A stretch of DNA of 64,000 nucleotides from Megalonaias nervosa (GCA_016617855.1 JAECUM010004317.1:32589-96588); one strand, 5' to 3'; positions 46,906 to 59,470 are shown, counted from the stretch's first letter. The notes: generated from the sequence alone by a model not told the origin. A program made the numbers and translations.

Positions 46906-47845
46906 AGTCAACACTCATTTTGCAACAGTAATGAATCTGTTATGCAACAAATATGTCTTTAATTTGGAAGAGTTAATTCTTCTCTTGTGCTGTAAAACCA
47001 TGGTGTATATATGACAATGAACAGTAGGAAATAGAAATCCGTATTGTGTATGAAGCTAATACATATTTTCCAGCATTTACAGCTAATTCTTTTTCTATTA
47101 ATAAAATCTTTAATACTATAATCTGATATATATTTGGTTAAAAGTAAATTCCCTAGGAATTCCCCAGTAAATTCCCCAGAAATGGAAATGTCACTATATG
47201 GAACGATATATAAAAGACACATGAATGTTTGTTATGAGGAAACTGCTTTCCCCGTTAGTATGTAGTTGAATATTCCCTTGTAGAGATCAAAATTACAAAT
47301 GAACACAATTGTTTCTATCAATTTTCTGTCAGAACCACATGTTTCATTCTAATGACCATCATAACATGAGTGTACTAACAAGAATAATTTATTTAAAACC
47401 AGTGTTATATTATGTTTGTCACTGTGTGATACAAGGCAACCCCTGTACCCCTCTATAACAATACTTGGGTCCTTTTTGTGCCAACTGCATTATGTACCAA
47501 ATCTGAGCAAATAGACAATGATCGAAAACTTGACAAATGTGCATATACTTTTACTATCTGCCAATTTATATAGCAGTCAGTTTTAAGAATTAGCCCCATT
47601 ACCGTAATGAACATTATGATCTGTAACCAAGGGTGTCTGAAACCTGACATGTTTTGACGAGTACCAGGCAGTCACAGATATCTATGACAAAAGTTAGAGT
47701 CAAATATATCCAAATTCATGTTCTAACGAAGTGCATTACAGAATGGTTCTCCTGTTCATAGCACCACTTTCCACAATGGTCAGTTTCTGTAATAAACCAT
47801 CTTTTGTAACCAAACAGTTTTCTCAATGTCAGTCTGGGCTGTCAT
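46906..47845. other. Non-coding, no feature seen
   Basis: No exon or repeat family recognised. Confidence 0.4.
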
Positions 47846-47909
47846 AGGTAGGCACTGAACCCCTGGATTATGAGTCTGATGCTTTACCAACTTATCTAAT
47901 GCAGTTTCC
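47846..47909 (-). other. tRNA-Met(CAU)-like pseudogene or SINE head
   Basis: On the minus strand the order is a D-arm-like aagttggtaaagcatcagac, an anticodon loop actcataatc (CAU), and a T-arm-like ggggttcagtgcc. This resembles an elongator tRNA-Met, but the T-loop is altered (ttcagt for ttcga) and the acceptor ends do not pair. It is therefore a decayed tRNA copy or the head of a SINE. Confidence 0.55.
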
Positions 47910-48040
47910 TCTGAAATGATGGACTTTCCAATGTGAAATGATGGACTTTTCATTCTGAAATGATGTACTTTTCAATGTAAAGCGATGGACTTTTCAATCT
48001 GAAATGATGGATTTTCAGTGTGAAGTGATGATCATTTCAA
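47910..48040. repeat. Minisatellite of about 24 bp, gaaatgatggacttttcaat units
   Basis: Five copies, contiguous with the end of the tRNA-like sequence. Confidence 0.8.
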
Positions 48041-48304
48041 TGCAAAATTTGTTTTCTGAGATAATGCTATTAAGAGTCAAAAGAGGCACCATCCACATAA
48101 TATTAACAAAATACAACCAAACCTGCCTATAATGGCACCCTGCAAATAAAAGTTGCCTCTGTAATAAGCAATAACTCATCCTGCAATTATGAATGTTTCT
48201 ATGATCAAATTTTGTAAGTGAAGGAAATGAACATTTATTAAGTAAATACCCCTGTTACAAGGTCGCTTTTCCAAAAAGGCCTCAGTTATAGTGGTTTGAC
48301 TTCA

Positions 48305-49560
48305 AGAGGTAATAAACTGTGTTGCAGACATGAATCAGATGAGATTTACTTTAACACTGGTTTGGCTGTATTCACAATGGTAATGAATTGTGTTGTATGC
48401 CTGAATCAGATGAGATTTACTTTAACACTGGTTTGGCTGTATTTACAACGGTAATAAATTGTGTTGTATGCCTGAATCAGATGAGATTTACTTTAACACT
48501 GGTTTGGCTGTATTTACAACAGTAATAAATTGTGTTGTATGCCTGAATCAGATTCACAGAGATTTACTTTATCAGTTTGACTGTATCTACAAGGGTAATA
48601 AATTGTGTTGTATGCCTGAATCAGATGAAATTTACCTTATTACTGGTCTGACTGTATTTAGGGGTAATAAATTGTGTTGTATGCCTAAATCAGATTCATA
48701 GAGATTTGCTTTAATGCTGGTTTGACTGTATTTACAAAGGTAATGAATTGTGTTGTATGCCTGAATCAGATTCATAGAGATTAACTTTAATGCTGGTCTG
48801 ACTGTATTTACAAGGGTAATGAATTATGTTGTACGCCTGAATCATCAGAGATTTACATTAATATTGGTTTTACTGTGTTGTATGTCTGAATCAGATGTGA
48901 TTTACATCAATACACAGGTCTGACTGAATTTACAAGTTTAATAAATTGTGTTGTATGCCTGAATCAGATGTGATTTACATCAATACACAGGTCTGACTGT
49001 ATTTACAAGTTTAATAAATTGTGTTGTATGCCTGAATCAGATGAGATTTACTTTAATACACTGGTCTGACTGAATTTACAAGTTTAATAAATTGTGTTGC
49101 ATGTCTGAATCAGATGTGATTTACATCAATACACAGGTCTGACTGTATTTACAAGTTTAATAAATTGTGTTGTATGCCTGAATCAGATGTGATTTACATC
49201 AATACACAGGTCTGACTGTATTTACAAGTTTAATAAATTGTGTTGTATGCCTGAATCAGATGAGATTTACTTTAATACACTGGTCTGACTGAATTTACAA
49301 GTTTAATAAATTGTGTTGTATGCCTGAATCAGATGAGATTTACTTTAATACTTTTTTGACTGTATTGACAAGGATAATTAATTGTGATGCATGCCTGAAT
49401 CAGAGATGTACTTTAATATTGGTTTAAATGTATTTACATGGGTGACAGATTGTGTTGTATGCCTGAGTCATATGTGATTTATATCAATACTGGTGTACTA
49501 TATTTACAAGGGTATTAAACTGTGTTGCATGCCTGAATCAGACGAGATTTACTTCAAATG
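48305..49560. repeat. Minisatellite of about 72 bp, ttgtgttgtatgcctgaatc units
   Basis: About 17 copies (acaagtttaataaattgtgt, tgtatgcctgaatcagatga, gatttactttaatactggtc, tgactgtattt). Two higher-order variants alternate (gatgtgatttacatcaatac versus gatgagatttactttaatac), showing multi-unit duplication steps. Confidence 0.95.
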
Positions 49561-49854
49561 GTTGCCAATACTTTATTTTCCCTTAGATTCTTTATGCTTT
49601 AATAGCTCAATGTATGACAAAAACCCGACAATATGATATAAACTTCATTATATTGTATGACACATACACCAGTCGGTTCATTTTCTTACGGTAATTGCCT
49701 GTCTGCTTCAAACTGGACACTTAAAAGATGCATGTCTTATTTGAAATTAGAATGTAGTCAAGGCAAATTGTTTATCTGGAAGTTAACGAAGACAATCATG
49801 ATATAGTAATTATGCATTAGCAGTGAAAATGAACCAGTGTTGGTGTCTGTCAAG

Positions 49855-49940
49855 CAAAGTCATCAAACTCTTCCAGGTAGTATTTGTGTCAAGCATGAAG
49901 TCACCAGATCCTTCCAGGTATTTTTAGTGTCAAGCACGAA
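49855..49940. repeat. Array of about 41-bp units, left part
   Basis: Two units (gaagtcatcaaactcttcca, ggtagtatttgtgtcaagca, t). The same unit resumes at 52366-52456, so 2.4 kb appears to have been inserted between them. Confidence 0.75.
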
Positions 49941-50255
49941 AGGGGTGCTGAGACTGCAGATATTATGAAATTCTGAGAGTGACAGGTACAAGTGCAACTG
50001 TTTGCATTTGCAACATGCACAATGGAGAGAAAGTTGGTATTGTTACTTTCATCTAATGTTGCTGACATTTCATTGGATACTGTATATATGGCAACTGCAC
50101 ACGAACTAAGCACACTGCTAACCAAAATGACTGCTCCTATATGCACTCCAAAAAAAACCAGCCTGCATTAGTCTAAAGTACATAGGGAAAACCAATTTTG
50201 CCCGACAAGACAGTCCAGTTTCTGAAAGTGCAGTGAATGAATTACCACATATATC

Positions 50256-50412
50256 GGTATGTGAGAAAGCTTGCCAGTAGCTTCCCGTGGGTTGGTGGTT
50301 CTTTCCGGGGATTTCCCAGGTTCTTCCTCTCACTATTTATACTGGCCGCCATGTATAGCCTATCTTGTGTTGAATAATGGCATTAACCCCTATAACAACA
50401 ACAACAACAACA
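50256..50412 (+). mobile_element. SINE family B copy, 5'-truncated
   Basis: Starts within the body (ggtatgtgagaaagcttgcc) and ends in a (CAA)n tail. A perfect 12-bp target duplication accacatatatc flanks it (50244-50255 and 50413-50424). The overlapping open frame is a shadow. Confidence 0.95.
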
Positions 50413-51046
50413 ACCACATATATCAAATGTTAAGAAAGTTATTGGCTCTTTTCTTTTTTTTTTCTTTTCACAATTTTCCAGTGAAGTCCAGGAACTGAAA
50501 ATGAGCAAGCAGAGCTAGCTGTATTTTTTTATAGGTGCACGTCTGAAGTAATGCCAAGCTGTATACTCAATAACCCAAATTATACTGATCAACAGCGATG
50601 GTGCTGGCTTTAAAAAAGTTGTCGCCCAAAAAATCACCAACCTCAATATTTTTCTGCCAATTTTTAAAAAATGTCGCCGTTTTCATAATACAGTACTATC
50701 TGTTTATCTCAACATCCTCGGGACCAAGGTAATATTGTCAACATAAGTGGATATTTAGATGGGGGGAGGCTGAAAATAAATTGAAATTTCACATACAGGT
50801 GAAATTTTTAAGAGATGACCTGTCGTCAGTGACTAGGATTTATGCAGAGGAAAAAATGGAAATTTTGATTAAATGAAGACAACTAGTCTGAAATATACTT
50901 GTATATTGACAACTCACATTGGTGTAGTACACTCCACAATGTGTTAAATAATATACATGCATAAGAAATATCCATGAATTCGAGTATTCGATATGTTAGA
51001 AAATTCATGAATCAGTCAAATCCCGCTAGAAAACACAATTAAAACA

Positions 51047-51070
51047 TATATATATATATATATATATATA
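51047..51070. repeat. (TA)n microsatellite
   Basis: Short TA run. Confidence 0.9.
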
Positions 51071-51998
51071 AAACGGTAGTCCTCGTTTGATCTTCATCCC
51101 TTTGTCAACAAACATGTTTCAGGCAACAATTCACTCTATTTATTATCCTATTAACACGTGGCTGTGTAGTTGTTTATATGCTACATGTACATGTACTTAA
51201 ATTGGCCTAGAATTTGGTCAGCCAGAGACAACTACATGTACCATGATGCCGAGGCTTCCAAGTGGATGAGGTTATTCATAGGGAAATGAAAAAACATGTG
51301 AACAAATTAAAAAGTTTTAACGTTCTTGCGGGATGTCTGACCTTCATTTAACTCGATGGCCAGATATCTATTATTTCAAAATATTGGAACTTTAATTTGG
51401 GTTTTAAACCGCCACTGGTAGCGATCATAAACATGAACTTTTTCTGTTGCAAACAGGAAACTTTCAAGGCTCAATAAATATGTTCAAATCACTATGAAAA
51501 ATGAAACAATGCTTTTAAGTTTGTTGCTGACTTTCATTGATCAAAGGTCTTCGGCTTGCTTTGATGACGGTTCATGTGTTATTGAAGGTGCTGCTAAAGG
51601 TGCTCTTTGAAGGATCAAACAAATGCCCATTTATTATTGTTGCGGCAACATCAAATATTTGTAAAACATTAACGGAGACTGAATTTTTTTTTCATTTGCT
51701 TAGTATATATGCAGAATGATTGATGCTTCAAAGGTAATCGGTTTTCTTTGAAGTTTCAGCAAAACTATTTTTTCTGGTACATTTTTTAAAAAGGCAAAAA
51801 AACTGTCATCGTCTGGTAGATTGTAGTCATTCCCGTTCCTGCCTTCAGAGGTGGTTGCTTGTAGCTAGTCATGTAGCATGACTATTTTGGGTTATATTAC
51901 TGCACCGGGTACTAAGGCAAGACATCAGCGTAAGCAGATTATGATATAACAACCAACGCCATGTTAGGAAGGTTTGTCAATATGAATAAAGAATTCAT

Positions 51999-52089
51999 TT
52001 ATCTAACAGTAGATTCCAGTGCAATTTTATAGCCAAGTTTGCGGCTTCCTGTCATGGTGCCTTTGAATTTCTCAACTCCAAACCCAAGA
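51999..52089 (-). CDS. Candidate terminal exon, unknown product
   Basis: On the minus strand an acceptor (ttgtatatacag) precedes a 91-bp segment. Its first base completes a split codon, and it then reads LGFGVEKFKGTMTGSRKL and 12 more residues to a TAA at 51999-52001. Codon use and composition look coding-like compared with the flanks, and a poly-T-rich tract precedes the acceptor region. The peptide is not recognised. A larger frame (to 52226) extends through the putative intron by chance. It may be the last coding exon of a minus-strand gene or a relic carried by the 2.4-kb inserted segment. Confidence 0.3.
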
Positions 52090-52365
52090 CTGTATATACA
52101 ATTTTTAACAGCCAAAAATGTTGTTGCCAAAATGATCGCCAGATGGTATATTTTGTCGTCAATAAGGAAAAAAAAATTTGCAATTTGCAACACTGGTGAA
52201 GCCCAGAGCGATCCCTGATCAATCATACACTAGAATAAAGGAAACGAAAAGTTCTTTTAACATAGATACTCAAGGTCTTTTTTAAATAGGCAGTATAACC
52301 AGTAAGGAAACCAGGGGAAATTCTTTTTCTTTAAAAATCTAACCCTTATAATGCAAAATAATGTG

Positions 52366-52456
52366 CCACCGAAGTCATCCGTCTCTTTCAGGCAGTGTTA
52401 GTATCAAGCATGAAGTTATCAGTCTCTTCTAGGTAGTATTAGTGTCAAGCACATCT
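52366..52456. repeat. Array of about 41-bp units, right part
   Basis: Two units matching 49855-49940 (gaagttatcagtctcttcta, ggtagtattagtgtcaagca). Confidence 0.75.
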
Positions 52457-52687
52457 AGGGATTTAAGATAGTAACTGCAGCTGACCTGTTGATGAAACAT
52501 TACTTTGTACTCTGACAATACATGATTATAGAGGTAAACAGCAAATAAAAGCTAACAATGGATTTAAGGAGAATCATCTACAGAGGGCTTGTATATTAAC
52601 TAATGCTCACCAGTAATACACCTCAGAAACAATGTATACTGTGTAGCTACTTTAATCTGTGACTTGGGGAATGGGTCATATTTTTGT

Positions 52688-52839
52688 TGTCGTTGTTGTG
52701 GGGTTTAACACCATTTTACAGCACATGATAGGCTATACATGGCGGCCAGTATTAATGGTGGAGGATGAACCCGGGAAAACCCCGGAAAGAACCACCAACC
52801 CATGAGAAGCTACTGGCAAGTTTTCTCACATACCCACAT
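52688..52839 (-). mobile_element. SINE family B copy, 5'-truncated
   Basis: A minus-strand copy with tail (gttgttgtcgttgttgt on the plus strand), the ggcggccagtattaatggtg block and a 5' break within the body. A perfect 16-bp target duplication, tgggtcatatttttgt, lies at 52672-52687 and 52840-52855. Confidence 0.95.
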
Positions 52840-52855
52840 TGGGTCATATTTTTGT

Positions 52856-53944
52856 AAATAAAGATCACTGTTTGCTGGGACTTTTAATTCATGGTTTATT
52901 CTACAAAAATGTATACTCCATGATAAATAGTGAATTCATCAGGTAATGAAAGATGTAGCTTTGATATGTATTGATAATGGGTCATCAAAACTTTAACCTT
53001 ACCCTGACAAAACATTTGGTTCCGTATGGATTATCCAAATTAAAACACTTTCTCAGCAAATATGCATTGCATGTCATATTTATATCACTGAGTCATCCAA
53101 AGGATTGTAGTGATGTGACCATGTCTCGCTGGCAAATACCTTCTCAAAACATATTTCTAACGCCTGCATGACAAAGTTGCTAAATAAGATATCTGATTCA
53201 GGCTGGCCCTATGTATCCATTTTTATGCTATACAGAATTTTTACGATAGTTATGGATTTATGGAGGACTCGTCTAAAAGTGAGGATTGTCTTATGATCAA
53301 ATTTAGCTACCATTTTTTCTAAATCTTTCCACGTATGATATTGCTGGCTTTTTAGTGGTGCAAAATATCTCTGATGAAAAAATTATTTAAAGGGGATATT
53401 ATAGGCAAAATGCAATAAAAATGAGATGTGCCTGGACTTGAAGTACAATTTCAGAGGCCTTGGAAAGAATGTTAAGTGGGACAGATCTATTAGAGAAAGG
53501 GGAACTTTGTCAAGTGTGGCAAATGTGATAAACATCAACATATTATATAAAGTCATAATTTGTAAATAATTATGAGGCTGGTATGGCTAGTACTACATAT
53601 GAGTGGATAGACATTGTAATTTACTACCACTAGAGTCTTGTTTTCTTGTCATTCACTGTGAAAATTCATTCATTTTCATGATTTTGGTGAAGAACATTAT
53701 TTTGGGAGGGGGTAAGTTGTTTAATTATGGGATTAGAGAAAGCTGGAGAAATGCTAAATTTGTCTAATTATCCAGACAGAAGCATTTCTATACATGTTAG
53801 CAAATATCCATTTATATACACTTTAGCAAAAATCCAGGTCTTTCTTTCTTATTCTGTATCAAATTCTGGGCAAGTAAGATAAAATTTTAATTGTCAAGCA
53901 AACAGTGAAACTTGTCAAAAGGAGGCAGCAATGAAATCTCTAAA
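52856..53944. other. Non-coding, no feature seen
   Basis: AT-rich single-copy DNA; a 66-codon frame at 52971-53171 has no recognisable domain. Confidence 0.4.
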
Positions 53945-54250
53945 AACACATCATGAAACAGTAAATTAACTATATATCAAGGTAAATAAATTCACAATAT
54001 ATTGAGGGAAGTAAATTAACAGTATACTGAGGTAAGGAAATCTAGTGAGGAAAGTAAATTCACAGTATTATGTGAGATACGTAAATTCACAGTACATCAA
54101 GGTAAGTAAATTCATAGCATACTGAGCTAAGAAAATTCACCTTATATTGGAGTAGGAAAATTCACAATGTACTGAGGTAAGAAAATTCACATTATATTGA
54201 GGTAAGTAAATTCACTGTATACTGAAGTATGCAAATTCAAAGGATATTCA
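53945..54250. repeat. Minisatellite of about 30 bp, aggtaagtaaattcacagta units
   Basis: About ten copies (tactgaggtaagtaaattca, cagtata). Confidence 0.85.
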
Positions 54251-55050
54251 GGTATTCAAAAAAGTACGTATTCTGATTAAGTTAAACTTTTAGTCACAAG
54301 ACATTTTACTGCCATGCTACTAACACACTGAATCAATGACATTATCATAAAATTAAAATGGTGTCAGTTGGCAGAGGGATAGAAAATAATACAGGCTCCA
54401 AGTCTGTTAGCCATTATGCCAGATTAGATTGGTATTGCCATGTCAGTAATCGGGAAAGCCTTTACTTAAGTTACTCTTTATCTGTGAACAAAGTTTCCAC
54501 TTTTGGACTGCAAACATGTTCTATGGGGTATTCTAACTGTAAGGTTAGCTACAACAAGTACTGTTGTTTATTTCAAAATGATCATTCTGTGCCAAAGAAA
54601 GAAATGCATGATCCTTGATTAAATCTTTCAGTATGTAACATAGGGCAATGCTAGACAGGAACTCCCTGCATGTCATCATATAAAATTTAGACACATACTA
54701 ATATCAGAATAGACAGAAACTTGAGCATGTCAGCATATCAACTTTATACATATGGTAATATCACCCTAAACAAACTCCTAGCATGTCAGCAGATCAACTT
54801 ATGACACATAGTAATATTATCGAGACAGGAATTCCCTGAAACAGATTCCTCAATGGTGTGGACTACAGATAAATTATCCGAATCAGTGCTTGCTGCCCAT
54901 AAGTAATTGACTGGCAGCAAAGCTAAATGACCTTTATCAAAAGACCCTACTGCTGCTACTGATTTTTACTATTCAACCTGAAAGTGAAATATCACTGCAT
55001 AAATGCTGTAGTGACAACTAGGAGGGCAAAGATGGAGCTTCCTTAGGAAA
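54251..55050. other. Non-coding, weak repeat
   Basis: A loose repeat of about 60 bp (catgtcagcatatcaacttt type) lies at 54640-54840. The 86-codon frame at 54358-54618 shows no recognisable domain. Confidence 0.4.
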
Positions 55051-55720
55051 TAATGCTTTTAAGCACTAGCTTAAATGTCCAAAGTAATGAGGTTACATAG
55101 TACTGGCTTAAAGGTCCAAAGTAATGATGTAATTGTACTGGCTTAAAAGTCCAAAGAAATGAGGTTACACAGCACTAGCTTAAAGGTCCCATGCATTGAG
55201 GTTACACTAGCTGAAAGGTCCAAACCATTGAGGTTACATAGCAATGCCTTAAAGGGCCAAAGCAATGAGATTACACAGCACTGGCAGGCTCAAAGTGATG
55301 AGGTTACACAGCACTGGCTTAAAGGTCCAAAGTAATGAGATTACAAAGCACTAGCGTACAGGTCCCAAGCAATGAGGTTACACAGCAATGCCTTATACAT
55401 CCAAAGTAATCACTGGCTTAAAGGTCCAAAGTAATGAAGTTACATACTGGTAACACTGGCTTAAAGGTCCCAAGTAATGAGGTTACATAGCACTAGATTA
55501 AAGGTCCAAAGAAATGAGGTTACATAGTACTGGGTTAATGGTCCTAAGTAATTAGGTTACAAAATACTGTCTTAAAGGTCCAAATTATTCAGGTTACACA
55601 GCATTGGCTTCAAAGGTCCAAAATATTGTGGTTATGTTGTACAGGCTTAATCATCCAATGTAATGAGGTTATAAACACTGAATTAAAGATCCAAATTAAT
55701 GAAGTTACATAAACCAGACG
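55051..55720. repeat. Minisatellite of about 38 bp, cttaaaggtccaaagtaatg units
   Basis: About 18 copies (ggcttaaaggtccaaagtaa, tgaggttacatagcact). Confidence 0.95.
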
Positions 55721-56689
55721 ACTGCTCAAAAGAAGTGGCCTCTAAACAGAAAAGATTCAACTAGTTTCTCTAAGGTTGCCATCTAGAACAGCATAGTATT
55801 GGCATAGAAACTGTCACAATACGGTAACAGAAAATATTTCAACCCTTGCCAAGAAAATGACAGCTCAATTGAAAGGAAGACAATCTGGTAGATAGCAATA
55901 AATAAGACAGCTAAATAGATACTCGGTGCCATTCAAACTTAAATTCAGTGCCATTCAACTTCAAATTCAGTGCCATTCAGTGTCATTTAAAATGAAATTC
56001 AGCATCACTGAAAATGAAATTCAGTGCCAGTCAAACTGAAATTTTTTGTGGGCTCTGTCTTTTCAAATTAAATTCTTCCTCAAAATCTGAATCCAATAAC
56101 CTTAAGTTCAAACATTTTGCACAAGCTATAACTCATCCCTATGCAAAAACTTACCTGCTTCTATTTCTCCTATCAAACACATTGTTTTACAGGTAATTTA
56201 TCATACCAACTGATCAAATAATTAAATTAAAGACAACCAGTTGCAGACAAGCACTGAAAATACTTAAAAAAATACTAGAAAAATGACTATGTGACATGGA
56301 TGTCCCTGCCAAAACTATTAAATGACTATGTGATATGGATGTCCCTGCCAAAACTATTAAATGAGTTTAAAGACCAACAAAGGCCACAACTCCCTTAAAT
56401 TTTGTAAGAAAAAAATGAGAATTTGACTTGCCCTATATCCTCATAATGTGAAGTTTCATTCAATGCATAACGTCATTCAAAACATAACGACAGGATGGGC
56501 ATACAGGCATGAGTGTCATGGAGGGAACATGACCTTGTCAGAACTTGTTCAAACTCTATTGGAAAAACTGAGGATGCCTGAATAAAGAAATGTCAGAAAT
56601 TCCATAACAAGATCTGGCCATTATTCAACAGTTGAATATTTCAAGCTTTGTCAATTACAAAGCAGTTACTTTTTTAGAAGATGTCCTAT
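55721..56689. other. Non-coding with two small duplications
   Basis: Short repeats of attcagtgccattcaa lie at 55925-56030, and a 40-bp direct duplication (aaatgactatgtgacatgga, tgtccctgccaaaactatta) at 56282-56361. No gene seen. Confidence 0.5.
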
Positions 56690-56741
56690 TAAATGAAACA
56701 GAATCATGGTAAATATGTGATATCCCATTTAATTATGAAGA

Positions 56742-56788
<47 letters not shown>

Positions 56789-57800
56789 GTCCTATTATAT
56801 GATATAGAATGTTTCTATATATTTAATGTCCTTTTAAATGATACCGATGGTATGTATGTAATGTCCCATTAAATTGATAGAGAATGTTTACATGTAATGT
56901 CCTATTAAACAATACAGTATTTTGGTACACATGAAATGTCCTATTAAATTATAAAGAAAGTGTGTGTGTCTGTGTGATGTCCTATTAAATTATAAAGAAT
57001 GTGTGTGTCTGTGTGATGTCCTATTAAATGATACAGAATGTGTGTATACATGTCCTATTACATGAGCAGGTGTGTGATTTGGATTTTTAATGTAGCTTTA
57101 AAAATTTTTCAGTCATATCGCTACAATGTCTGCAGTGTGGCAGTTTATAGTGAGTCTAGCACTGGAGCATCATGCTGCAGACATGTATATCATGTCCCAC
57201 CCAGTCACATTATATTGACACCAGGCTGACCAGTCCCAATGCTAACTTCTATATGCTGAGCGCCAAGCGAGGCAGCTGTTAGTACCACTTTTAGAAGTTT
57301 GATATAGAATGCTTGTATACAAGTAATGTCATAGTATCATGTGATATAGAATGTTTTCATCAATGTATATAAAATGTTTGTATCTATGTATATAAACTGT
57401 TTGTATCTATGTATATAAAATGTTTGTATCTATGTATATAAAATGTTTGTATCTACGTATATAAAATGTTTTCATATGTGTATATAAAATGTTTTCATAT
57501 GTGTATATAAAATGTTTGTATCTATGTATATAAAATGATTTCATATGTGTATATAAAATGTTTTCATATGTGTATATAAAATGTTTGTATCTATGTATAT
57601 AAAATGTTTTCATATGTGTATATAAAATGTTTTCATATGTGTAATATCCTTTTAAATAATAAAGAATGTTTGCATACATATAATGTCCCATTAAATGACA
57701 CAGATATCGAATGATATGGAATGTGTATATACATGTCCTATAAAACAATATAGAAAGTTTGCATACATGTAGTGTCCTATTAGATAATATAGAATGTTTG
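56690..57800. repeat. Composite array, aatgtcctattaaatgatat units, with inner arrays and a SINE
   Basis: A unit of about 33-36 bp (aatgtcctattaaatgatac, agaatgtgtg) recurs on both sides of a (TG)n run (56743-56785), a reverse SINE A copy (57071-57296) and an inner 23-bp array (tatctatgtatataaaatgt, ttg; 57360-57640). The minus-strand open frame of Tyr/His/Ile repeats at 57407-57748 follows the 23-bp array and is not a gene. Confidence 0.9.
57071..57296 (-). mobile_element. SINE family A copy, 5'-truncated
   Basis: The minus strand matches the body of the copy at 12978-13297 (ggtcagcctggtgtcaatat; actgggtgggacatgatata; the 3' end actgaaaaat-ttttaaagctac). The tRNA-like head is missing. It lies inside the composite array. 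Confidence 0.85.
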
Positions 57801-58130
57801 CATTTATGTAAAAAGACTCCAAAAAAGTAAAAAAAAGAGTATGTTTGACCCCAAATAAATTAATGGAAGAAAAGGGGAGATAAAGACTACAAACAAAACT
57901 GAAAAGGATTTGCTTGAAAATAACAACAAAGGTACAATTTGTCAAGCCCTGATGCAAATTTACTTGCACGATAATCCAAGGAGAAAGAGGAAGATATTCC
58001 ACATAATGGCTATGGCTAAGGAACCAGATGATTCTTTTTTTCAATTTTCGGCCTCCAGTTACTAACTGGGTGAGGGAATATCAGATTGAACTGAGGACAC
58101 TGCATACCAGAAATGGAAAGCAAGGAGGTA

Positions 58131-58346
58131 CCTTATATACTCACTTACAAGTCAAGCCCAAAAGCAAACTGCACAGACCCAGATCTGCCATAGCATAATG
58201 TGCCAGCAGATCTGGGTCTGTGCAGTTTATTAAGAGTAATCTGTAGAACAAACAACACAGATCTGATCTGCAGGTGAAATATGAAACAGCAAATCAGGAC
58301 CTTTATTGTTTGCAGTTTGACTCAGATTGTAAGTGAAAATAGTTGG
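58131..58346 (+). mobile_element. Two-hairpin MITE, copy 7
   Basis: TA flanks at 58129-58130 and 58347-58348. The first palindrome is almost perfect (ctgcacagacccagatctgc with its complement); the second is decayed. Confidence 0.9.
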
Positions 58347-58399
58347 TAATGTATTACTGCTATTTAAATTAGCACTAATCTATTAATATCATTGTGAGG

Positions 58400-59470
58400 G
58401 TGCAAATTTCTGTCGATCTATGAAAAGAACATTAATTTGGGCAGGTTAATGATTAATTAGATTTATGGGGACCGGCGTGTGTTTAAATCACCATACTGCA
58501 TGGATTTGTAATGGCTGTGTCAGGAGAGAAACGATTCTTAAACATTTGTTTATTTAACCGTCAGACAGACTGATCTTGTATCAGAATTGTCAGATTTTGA
58601 AATTTTCCAGAATTAGTTATTTGGGAATCTCGAGGTCACGCAGACTATAAATTTGGTGCCTAGTTATTAAAGGCGGGAAAGATATTTAATCCGGATTGGT
58701 TACGCTAAATAAGAGGCGTGATTCCCACACGAGAATTTCTTGGTTTTAATATGTCCCATTGAAATGTTTAGTCAGTCTACACTTTTCTGCAAGAGGAAAA
58801 CAAAGGTAGGAGACTCTGAGTTTGAATTTAGAAGAAATTCACTTGTAAATAATTATCCAAGGGATCGGATGTCTGGAAAGTCAACGGACACGATTTTGGT
58901 GGTAGAAGCAAGCAAAGCTTGAAAACACAAGATGAAATAGCTCTACGGGACGTACCCACATATCGACCTATCGAAGTATCTACGTATCACGTACTTACAT
59001 ATCCACCTACCCACACAAAGTTCAAGGGCCGAAAGAGGCGAGACAATAGAGAGTTTGGAGAAGGGAAAAGTGGAATGGACCAAGACGAACAGTCACAGAA
59101 AAGTTGGTAAACAGTCACACTGAATTTGGAATGAACTGGAAATAATCAGGTTATGAAGTTGTACCAGGGCAATGACTTCGATTGTTCACTCGATTCTATG
59201 ATGAACTAATTCTATCATTTTAAACAGATTGACTATTTATATAAGTATATTTGTGTTTTGAAATTCGGTGAATGATTTATTTAAAAAAGAAGTGTATCTT
59301 CCTAATGTAATGTATTGTCATGGTTGTTTATGTAACTGATTAAAAATTGTTATTTTCATGTACGGGGGCTCGTGTCATTCTGTTTTACATATCTGCTCAG
59401 ATCTCTATCTATCCCACCTATAAGTTTCACACTTTATATTGATATTTACTCAACCCAGACAATAACACCG
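58400..59470 (+). other. Unassigned island, possible LTR or promoter/first-exon region
   Basis: GC is higher than in the flanks. Seen: a tataaat box at about 58646; an inverted CCAAT (attggtt) at about 58695; a short open frame 58740-58922 and another 58919-59110 that overlap by one base pattern (TGA/ATG); and gggggctcgt at 59364-59373, which matches the first ten bases after T of a tRNA-Pro primer-binding site as used by many retroviruses and gypsy elements. No paired LTR, no pol domain and no known protein motif is found. It could be a solo LTR or retroelement end, or a promoter with a first exon. Confidence 0.35.

Larger units (their letters stand above)
49941..52365. other. 2.4-kb segment separating two halves of one tandem array
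   Basis: Array units of the same type end at 49940 and restart at 52366. The intervening DNA carries a SINE (50256-50412), a TA run (51047-51070) and an exon-like segment (51999-52089). Terminal repeats that would prove a single transposon were not found, so insertion is inferred from the split array only. Confidence 0.45.

Noticed and set aside
57407..57748. 113-codon minus-strand frame of Tyr/His/Ile repeats
   Set aside because: It follows the 23-bp array and changes phase with it; there is no evidence of coding.
59364..59373. gggggctcgt taken as proof of a retrovirus-like element
   Set aside because: A ten-base match without LTR pair, gag or pol is not sufficient; kept only as part of the unassigned island.
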